From positions 79,093,566 to 79,157,565 of the forward strand of contig CM026426.1 in NCBI GenBank assembly GCA_014871385.1: a stretch of DNA of 64,000 nt, written 5' to 3'. Positions 57,043-64,000 of the stretch are shown here, in pieces. The notes beneath the pieces were generated by a model. It saw nothing but the letters and a program-made list of their open reading frames with translations, searched no databases and was not told where the DNA came from. The stretch is from Ceratodon purpureus (taxonomy: Eukaryota; Streptophyta; Bryopsida; Pseudoditrichales; Ditrichaceae). How positions within the stretch are numbered: position 1 is the first letter of the stretch; every line of letters begins with the position of its first letter. The translations under genes were made by a program, and so were the position numbers.

Positions 57043-58535
57043 ATGACGTCGAAGAGGAAGAAGACTAGCAAGCAGCAAAGACCTAGACCTCGCAATTCTG
57101 TGCAACATGTATTAGAGGTCCAAGACGTTAGTGACGATAATACTGTAGTTAGAAGTGATGGAGAAGGCAGTTGTGACAAAGTATTCAGTACCGAGGAGTT
57201 CAGTGACCCGTTTGATCTTGCTGACTTTGAGGAGGGTCTGCGTGAACGGATGGTTGTTGCGGCTCCTATGCTTATGGGGCGTGATGCTGAGTATGGGAGC
57301 GACTTCTTCACTAGGGTTGTAGGGCTCTGTGATAAGGGTCCGCATTTGAAGGATGTGGCGAAGTCTTACAGTTTCATCTCAGATGAGGAAATCGGTGCGG
57401 TGTGGAAGACAAGAATGTCGAAGGGGCGGTACGAGTTCTCAAGGTGTGAAGACGATGGCCAAATGAAGATCTTTGGACAGCAATATTTCAAGGTGTATGG
57501 TAATCGGCCCCATAACAACTACTTTTGTCTTCAATTTCTAAGAGCTTGTTTTGCAACTTATGTGTATGGGAAGCAAGTGAATTGGTGCGATGAAGCATTG
57601 GACCGACACCAAATGCGACAGAAGTCTGCTAGTCGAAATCCGTCAAAGCTGGGCCCAGTTGCAACAAGATGTCAAGTGGAGGGATTGTGTCGGATAATTA
57701 AGGAACTCTCTCACTCAGGTACAACTGTGGCCCAGCCTGGTCATCAAGGTCGTGAGCTGAAGGCAGCATTGGAGCTAGAGCAACTGAAGATGACTGCATT
57801 ACAGTCAGTCGAGGATCGCCTTCACGACACACGACAGAGGTACAATGCTAGTCTAGAGAGAATGAGAGGTGAATCAGTTGAGAGTGTTGAAGAGGATTTG
57901 AATGAAAAATATTCTTCTAAACTCAAGGAGGCAAGGCAGATTCTACGTAGGGAGGGTGCTACTATGCAATACAAAAAGACCATTGCCGAGTCTGAGGAGT
58001 TGTTCAAGGACCTCGCTTACATGAGGAATGTTGATGCTCAAATCCGGCAGACTGTTGTTTTTTGGAATTACAAATGGGAAATGAAGCTAGAGTCTTGGCG
58101 GAAATCAAGGAAGAGTTAGATCTCTGTAAGATAGCAGTCAGGCTCTCAAGAGAGAAGATGCTTATTCTAAAAACACCAAGAGTGTTTGAATATCCAGAGA
58201 TTCAGTCCATTCCGCCCTTGGGTATACCAGGTAAAGATGCTTGTGCTTATTGTGGGCTCCGATTTATCTGGAAAGGAGCTGTACTATCTAGTTGCGGTTG
58301 TTTCTTGCATCCTCCATGTGCAGCAGAGATTATTTTGTTGCAGAGTTATTGATGCATGATTTGCAAGGTCCTTCTCGTGGCGTCGTCTCCACTTCATCTT
58401 GCGGAGCCTTGGGTTGCCCAGTTTGGTGGTGAGCTGAACAGCCAACAAGAGGCGGAGTGCAGTAGTTTCACAAAAGTTCAAATGGCTGCTAAAAATAATA
58501 TCAAGGGAATAGCAGTGAATGGATCCAAAAGTTGA
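57043..58535 (+). pseudogene. Second RING-finger / coiled-coil protein gene, broken
   Basis: ATG at 57,043 opens a Lys/Arg-rich start (MTSKRKKTSKQQRPRPRN), then an acidic Asp/Glu region and a helical domain (FGQQYFKVYGNRPHNNYFC). A long coiled coil follows (about 57,750-58,020). A one-base shift in the T-run near 58,052-58,057 is needed to continue. A RING-type finger follows at about 58,242-58,365: C-A-Y-C, then SSCGCFLHPPC, then C-M-I-C-K. An in-frame TGA at 58,350-58,352 lies just before the last Cys pair. The frame then runs to TGA at 58,533-58,535. Domain order and finger spacing recall the RING gene of the hAT element. E3-ligase function is inference. Confidence 0.6.
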
Positions 58536-58779
58536 GAAGACCTTTCCAGAGCTTCATGGAGTAGTTAGGCGCTCAAGTAATATGGGCAGCTTCAATGGTA
58601 GTCATGTTTTGGCAGTTCGTAAAAAATACTGCTCTACTGTAATTACTGAATATCAAAAATTTTGATATATACTGTAACTACTGCTTTAGATGGACAAATT
58701 AAATTGTTATTAGTGATTTGAAATTTTGAAATTTTAAAAGAATTGTCATAAGTGTCATGAGGATAGGGAGTTACTGCAA

Positions 58780-59290
58780 GTAAATGGGAAGGGATATGGA
58801 GTGAAAGCAAGGGGGAGGTACGGGGGAGAGGGATAGGGAGTGACCGTGGGGGAGGGGTGAGGGGGAGGGATAAGGAGTGGATGCGAGGGGAGTGGTAAGG
58901 TGGGAGGGGTACGGGGTGATAGTGAGGGATGGGTGAAGAGGAGGGATAGGGAGTGGCCGCGACAGGGTAGAAGGGCTGAGGGATAGGGAGTGACCGCGAG
59001 GGGGAGGGGAGGGGGAGAGGGACAGGGAGTGACCGTGGGGGAGGGGTGAGGGGGCGGGATAGGGAGTGGCTGCGAGGGGAGTGGTAAGGTGGGAGGGGTA
59101 CGGGGTGATAGTGAGGGATGGGTGAAGAGGAGGGATAGGGAGTGGCCGCGACACGGAGAGGGATAGGGAGGGAGGGAGAGGGAGAGGGACAGTGGAGAGG
59201 GAGAGGGAGAGGGATAGGGAGGGAGGAGAGGGAGAGGGACAGTGGAGAGGGAGAGGGAGACAGACAGTGGAGAGGGAGAGGGGGAGGAAG
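58780..59290. repeat. G-rich minisatellite with higher-order duplication
   Basis: Units of about 28-30 bases built on GAGGGATAGGGAGTGACCG. A block of about 115 bases at about 58,841-58,960 is repeated almost exactly at about 59,032-59,150. The last 130 bases collapse to GGGAGA repeats. Open frames in it are Pro/Ser/His artefacts. Confidence 0.8.
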
Positions 59291-59389
59291 ATAATTAATT
59301 CCTACATAACCACTGTCCTAAATGGATTAATTACCTCGATTGGGACAAAATCCAGTAAATGAAGGAATCCAAGGAGGGCTGAAAGGGGA

Positions 59390-59740
59390 AGGAGGGCAAA
59401 AAAAAATTATGAGAGAAGAAGAAAGAAGAAGTGTGAAAAAAAATTTAAAAGAATGAAAGAAGAACAAGAAGAAAGAAGAGGGGTGGAAAAAAAAATAGGA
59501 AGAAGAGGAACAAGAACAAGAGGAAAGAAGAAAGGTGTACAAAAAATAAAAAAATAAAAGAGGAAGAAGAAACAAGAGGAAAGAAGAAGGGTGTAAAAAA
59601 TAAAAATAAAAAATAAAAGAGGAATAAGAACAAGAAGAAAGAAGATGAGTGAAAAAAAATAAAAGAGGAATAAGAACAAGAAGAAAGAAGAAGAGTGAAA
59701 AAAAATAAAAAGAATAAAAAATAAAAGAGGAATGGAGGGT
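59390..59740. repeat. AAG/AAAAT-rich low-complexity tract
   Basis: Repeats of AGAAGAAAGAAG and AAAAAATAAAAGAGGAA with a period of about 45-60 bases. Open frames on the minus strand are Phe/Leu/Ser artefacts. Confidence 0.7.
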
Positions 59741-60007
59741 TATGTGAATCATGATTAGTGAACCAATTAGTCATGATTATGTTGGTTAGTGCCCTATGTT
59801 GTACCATTTCTGAATTCCCCTCCCTCCCTACCACCAAAGTTCTCATACACCGGGAGACGCCAAAGAGTGGAGGGGAAAACAATTTAAAAATCAAAATAAA
59901 ATGAGAAGTAAAACCCCCTTCTCAAAGAAGAAAAATTACAAATGAAAAAAAGAAAGAAAAAGAAAACAGTGGAAGGTCTTGAATCACAAAGACACCCAAG
60001 AGTTAAA

Positions 60008-60010
60008 TTT

Positions 60011-60059
<49 letters not shown>
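60008..60059. repeat. T10-A42 homopolymer junction
   Basis: About ten T followed by 42 A without interruption. It is immediately followed by the second block of the G-rich minisatellite. It could be the end of a retroposed sequence, or a poorly resolved region of the assembly. Confidence 0.6.
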
Positions 60060-60060
<1 letters not shown>

Positions 60061-60079
60061 ATAGAGCCGGGACACCCAT

Positions 60080-60300
60080 TGGGAGAGAGGGAGAGGGAGA
60101 GTGGAGAGTTGATAGTGGAGAGGGAGAGGGAGAGGGAGAGGGAAAGGGACAGGGAGTGACCGCGAGGGAGTGGGAGAGGGACAGGGACACAGAGTGACTG
60201 CGAGGGGGAGGGGAGAGGGAGTGGGATAGAGAGTGACCGTGGGGGAGGGGTGAGGGGGAGGGATAGGGAGTGGCCACGAAGGCAGGGTAAGGTTTCAGGG
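60080..60300. repeat. Second block of the G-rich minisatellite
   Basis: Same GGGACAGGGAGTGACCGCGAGGG unit as at 58.8-59.3 kb, preceded by GGGAGA repeats. A degraded copy also occurs in the methyltransferase-like gene's intron at about 62,165-62,200. Confidence 0.75.
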
Positions 60301-60501
60301 GATAGATAGGGAATGACCTCGATGAATCTTCAACAGGTTATTCGGAACAGTCTCCAATCCATTGTAGTTGCCGGCAATGCTAATGAGTGGTGAGAGACAT
60401 GTCAAAACGTAAATGTCATGTCAAGATAAAAAAAAGAGTAAAATAGAAATGTAATGTGCAGGCTTGTTAAATATAGTTAAAATGCAAAATTCCATAGACT
60501 C

Positions 60502-63500
60502 TCATGGAACAAATTCATCTTCACTCTCAGAGGCACTAACATCTAAGAAAATCCGCACCCTAGGATCAAAAGGGTCTCCAGAAGATGAAGTCTTGCTAGA
60601 GCCTTGGGAAGACTCCTCTGCCATTCTGGTTGCAATATTTTCTGTATAACATGGAAGTAGAAGGTCGGAAGTAGTCGGTGATTTGTATCCTGTCCAAGAG
60701 CTCATTGGACTGGATAGATTAGAAGTATTCAGGGACCCTTCTCTCGTCCAAGAGCTCATCTGACTCAGACTGCAAAACAAGACAACGATTTGCTCAAACA
60801 CGAGTCTTGCAGTTCCAGAAATGTGAAAGAAAAATAAAACATTAAAGGACTTACTTACAGAGGTCAATTCGCTCCATGTCTGGTAATGGTTCGTCTTTGT
60901 CCTACATGTCCACATCTGATGCATTCGGGACCGGGTTGATCTGGAGAGGCTTCAAAACCTCTTCGTAGACTTTTGAATCACCTTCGAGAGCAACAATATG
61001 TCTTCCAGTGTTAAGTGCCGCTCGGATAGAAGCTCCTGAGATAAATTCAGCAGTTAGAAGAGTACTTTAATGAAATGCATTTAGTTGACATAAACAAAAA
61101 AGCGAATGTATCGTACCAATTCCAGCATTCAGGTCGATGACTATGCCTTCATTCGGGCAAAGGCTCTTAATAAACAGCTCAAGTAAAGGAACAGCTTTCT
61201 CCTTAGGACCTCTCCACATTGTCCCATCCCTCTTCGTTTTGAGAGTTGTTTCCTCAGTGACAACGTTGTGAATGCAATCATCCTTCACAAGGTTGACTTT
61301 ACCGAATCGAGGGTCATTCTTAATGACCAGCTGTTTAGGCTGCCTCAGCGATGCATCAAGGGATCGAACGAGCAGAGTGGCTTTGAACATCAAAGTCTAC
61401 GATAACAACAATCAGATCATTAGAAAGCATTTGCATTATACAAGTTAAGGAAGAAATGGAATACAAAAAGTTCACTTAAAATCTTACATATTTGGAGGGC
61501 GTGGTGGGATGAGTAAGATGCATTGAATTAACAATCATCCAGTCATCCCTGAATTTAAGGTCGTTGTTGTTTAGCCAAGCGGCAATCTCTTTCTTGAGCT
61601 GCGGGTTGTCTGGATGGAACAGAAGCAGGGCCCCGTCGTCATGCATGTACTTCGCACAGAAACCAATGACCATTTTCAGCTGGTCCGGTACCAACTCATT
61701 CCAAGCAGGCACTATTGTGGCATCAGAAAAGACTCCTGGGACTGGCAGTCCATCCGGTATTTCTCCAATGACAAGATCCGCAGCTGGCCTGGTGTCAAGT
61801 AGTCCTTTGAAAAAGAACTCCCTCTTTGCTCCTACCTGAATGTATATAGAAGTATCAGTTTACATGGTATTGGAGTGATCCATTGCCTTGGCCGTTGACG
61901 GCACACCTAATTCTAGATGAGAGACCGGGTGAGAAAGGGTCATAATGGGAGTAAATAAGGAATTTGTAGCAAGAGGGCGGTACTGAATAGGGGGATAATG
62001 AGTGGCTTTGAATGACCAAGAGTTAGAGGGTAAGGAGACTAAGGTAGGGCGTCATAAAGAATGGCTTAGAAGGAAGAGACAGAAACAGACCGTCAGAGAT
62101 AGGGGTCTGGGAGTGATATTAAGAAAGAGTGAAGGAAAGAGGGTTAGCGAGTGACTTCGAGGGTGAAGTAGGGGGGGCAGGGACAGGGAGTGACCCTAGA
62201 GGATAGGTACGAGGAAGTACGGGTAGTAAACGCTAGGGAGAAAGACGAAAGTTACAGGGATTGTTCGGAGAGGGAGAGGTCTGCTGGCACTGCCGGCACC
62301 AGCAACACACACGGATGGGATAGAGATTTTCATTTCAGGTAAGAGAAGAAATTCAGACTAACAAAATGGAAAGAAAAAACCCGTACCTTTGAAAGGAAGG
62401 AGAGCAACTTCTCAAAAGCCTCTGGAAATTTCTTGTGCAATGCCTTGTACTTGAGAATCCCCTGAAAGGACTCGTTGATTATGAGAACCGTGAAGGGACT
62501 ATTAGGCGATGTTGCCCCTTGGGAGAGCGCCATGCTTTTCACCGAAGGAGGTGTGAAATCTAGGACCTTATCAGCAGTAGCTTTCGCTACCTTCCCGACA
62601 ACGCTCCCAATCCGAGTTCCATCCTGTGCCAGTTTCTTAGGTTCAGGAGCCTGAGTTTCGATGATCCTCGTGTCGGGTACATGAACCTCCTCTTGTTCTC
62701 CATGTGCTCTCTTGTCATTGGCCGCGATATCCTCGTCATCACCGAGATCAATTGCTTTTCGTTTCGCACTGCGAGATTTCCCTTTCTTCCCAGGGCCTTT
62801 ACCCTTATCCACGAGAGACTGTGCGTCGGACTGAGGAGGAGTGCTAGCTTGAAGCTTTGCCAGTGCAGATTGAAGAGAGTCTCGAAGAGAGACATTGAAT
62901 GAAGGAGGCTTCATTGGAGGGCAGTCCAAGTACCAGCCACAACGTTCGTAGTGGCATGGATCCCAGGCCTTCATGATGGCTTGGGTGTACATGCACTCCA
63001 AACCAGTGGTGTCGGATTAATTCGCATAAAAGACTGGCACCTTCGAAACAGCCTTTCTGGAAAACAGGATGTATTTAAAATAACGGTAAATAACCCTACG
63101 CAGGGCCTGGTTGAAATTAGGTTGCTGCTGAGCTGTCTTGTTCTTGTGCACTGCATCAGTTCCTTTGAATTCTCGAAAGAATGCCGTGTCCCAGAGATTG
63201 CACCGCATCGCATCTACATAATCAACTATTGTTTCTATAGGGTCTTGTCCGTCCGGGTTGTAGTTGATTTCAACTCCCATATCCTCCACCACACCATTAA
63301 AATGCTCTTCTACCTCAACAGCCAACTAGGATAAAACATGTTTAGAGATAGGTTTATATGTTTTAGAGTTATGCATACGGAACAACTTGCCTAGGGGTGC
63401 ACACAAAGAATCAGTGTGCTAACAAAGAAATTGACGATAGAATGAACAAGATTACAAAGAATATTAATATTATCTCAATAAATGAAAGCTAATGTTAAGA

Positions 63501-63922
63501 ATTCGTACCTGTGCCCACCAGGTAGCACGCTGTAGCTATACACCAAATACAACATCAGAGAAATTTTTTTTAGGAAATCTGTGAGACTCCCTCATTTTCT
63601 CAGACATATTCCACCTTTGTAGCCATTTAATTTTCATTTGGGTCGGCATTGCCGAGGTCGCATACATGTAGAGTTTCTCCTTGAGCATCTCTGGAGGGTT
63701 AAACTTTTCGTAGTGGATTTTAATCTCCTCTAGAAAAGCAGGAGTGAGATCAGGATCACCGATTGGTAGCAATTTTTTCAGCTCAGACTCCTAACTGTCT
63801 GCAACCTTTTTCACCGCTGTCGAGACCCAGTCATCAACTGACTTTCTGGTCCACTGGCGCTCATCGGGATATTTCTCGTAGAAACTCCTCTCTGCCGCTG
63901 CCGCAGCTTCACCTAGCTCTTG
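60502..63922 (-). pseudogene. N4/N6 DNA-methyltransferase-like gene, at least six exons, degenerate motif, 5' end outside window
   Basis: Six exons join in phase at consensus splice sites: 63,922-63,509, 63,326-62,388, 61,835-61,488, 61,396-61,117, 61,035-60,855 and 60,769-60,502 (TGA). The first two are Lys/Glu-rich and include a nuclear-signal-like GKKGKSRSAKRK. The catalytic half has the permuted order of N4/N6 (beta-class) DNA methyltransferases. First comes a motif-IV position DLVIGEIPDGLP, where DPPY would be expected. Then come GALLLFHPD, MWRGPKEKAVPLLE, and a SAM-binding motif I, VIDLNAGIGASIRAAL with GRHIVALEGD. Loss of DPPY suggests no catalysis. In-frame TAG at 63,793 and 63,538, TAA at 63,019 and TAG at 60,904 (first bases), but no frameshift. 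No related plant gene was identified; transposon cargo is possible. Confidence 0.6.
61836..62387 (-). other. Intron of the methyltransferase-like gene containing minisatellite remnants
   Basis: The longest intron seen in this gene. It carries GGACAGGGAGTGACCCTAGAGG and related degraded copies of the minisatellite that lies outside the gene at 58.8-60.3 kb. No open frame of interest. Confidence 0.55.
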
Positions 63923-64000
63923 CTGAGATACAAACAATTATTAGCTTTATAATCCACGGCATTGCAAGTGCTATGCATTGGATATATTGAAAAAACAAAA

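Noticed and set aside
1..64000. A reassigned genetic code in which TAG/TAA mean glutamine and only TGA stops
   Set aside because: The TAG excess and several TGA-terminated genes fit it, but in-frame TGA also interrupts conserved regions (hAT transposase at 16,459, both RING genes, TNP2, gypsy protease end). Other genes end naturally at TAA or TAG, and frameshifts are common. The element families are land-plant-like. Decay of methylated CAG/CGA explains the data more simply.

Overview
This window is repeat-dominated nuclear DNA from a land plant. It holds Mutator-like, hAT and CACTA (TNP2) transposase remains, two nested Ty3/gypsy elements with plant-style gag, protease, reverse transcriptase and integrase, and plant-type GT-AG introns. 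No host housekeeping gene, rRNA gene or intact tRNA gene was recognised, so the lineage cannot be fixed. Almost every coding region is broken. Most breaks are in-frame stops, and TAG is far commoner than TGA or TAA, as expected if methylated CAG and CGA sites have decayed in silenced transposons.

Layout. 1-1.6 kb: tail of a Mutator-like transposase with a SWIM zinc finger, interrupted by a ~400-bp foldback insertion. 2.2-4.6 kb: low-complexity DNA with unusual inverted repeats. 5.0-7.3 kb (minus): a multi-exon decayed gene with a C2H2-like finger and coiled coil. 9,536-19,622: a complete 10.1-kb hAT transposon with 9-bp inverted ends and a perfect 8-bp target duplication. It carries a broken hAT transposase and two passenger genes, one a RING-finger/coiled-coil protein and one protein-kinase-like. 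The genes are separated by G/C-rich minisatellite arrays. 20.8-33.3 kb: CACTA-type DNA, with a TNP2 gene on minus, a TnpA-like gene on plus, a second TNP2-type gene start, and unrecognised companion genes.

33.3-54.9 kb: a nested stack of LTR elements. Gypsy element A (one LTR in the window, reverse transcriptase cut off before its catalytic Asp pair) is split by full-length gypsy element B (36,820-51,373, 5-bp target duplication GTAGA, reverse transcriptase deleted). Element B is itself split by a third insertion (about 46,177-49,653) with a single gag-like or plant-transposon-protein gene behind a TATA box.

54.9-64 kb: exons of an unrecognised gene, a second RING/coiled-coil gene (plus) and a convergent intron-rich gene (minus) resembling an N4/N6 DNA methyltransferase with a degenerate catalytic motif. 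A G-rich minisatellite separates the last two and also lies inside a methyltransferase intron.

The strongest candidate for something new is the large hAT element with RING and kinase-like cargo. The neighbouring RING plus methyltransferase-like pair suggests that DNA transposons in this genome repeatedly carry regulator-like genes. That last point is inference.
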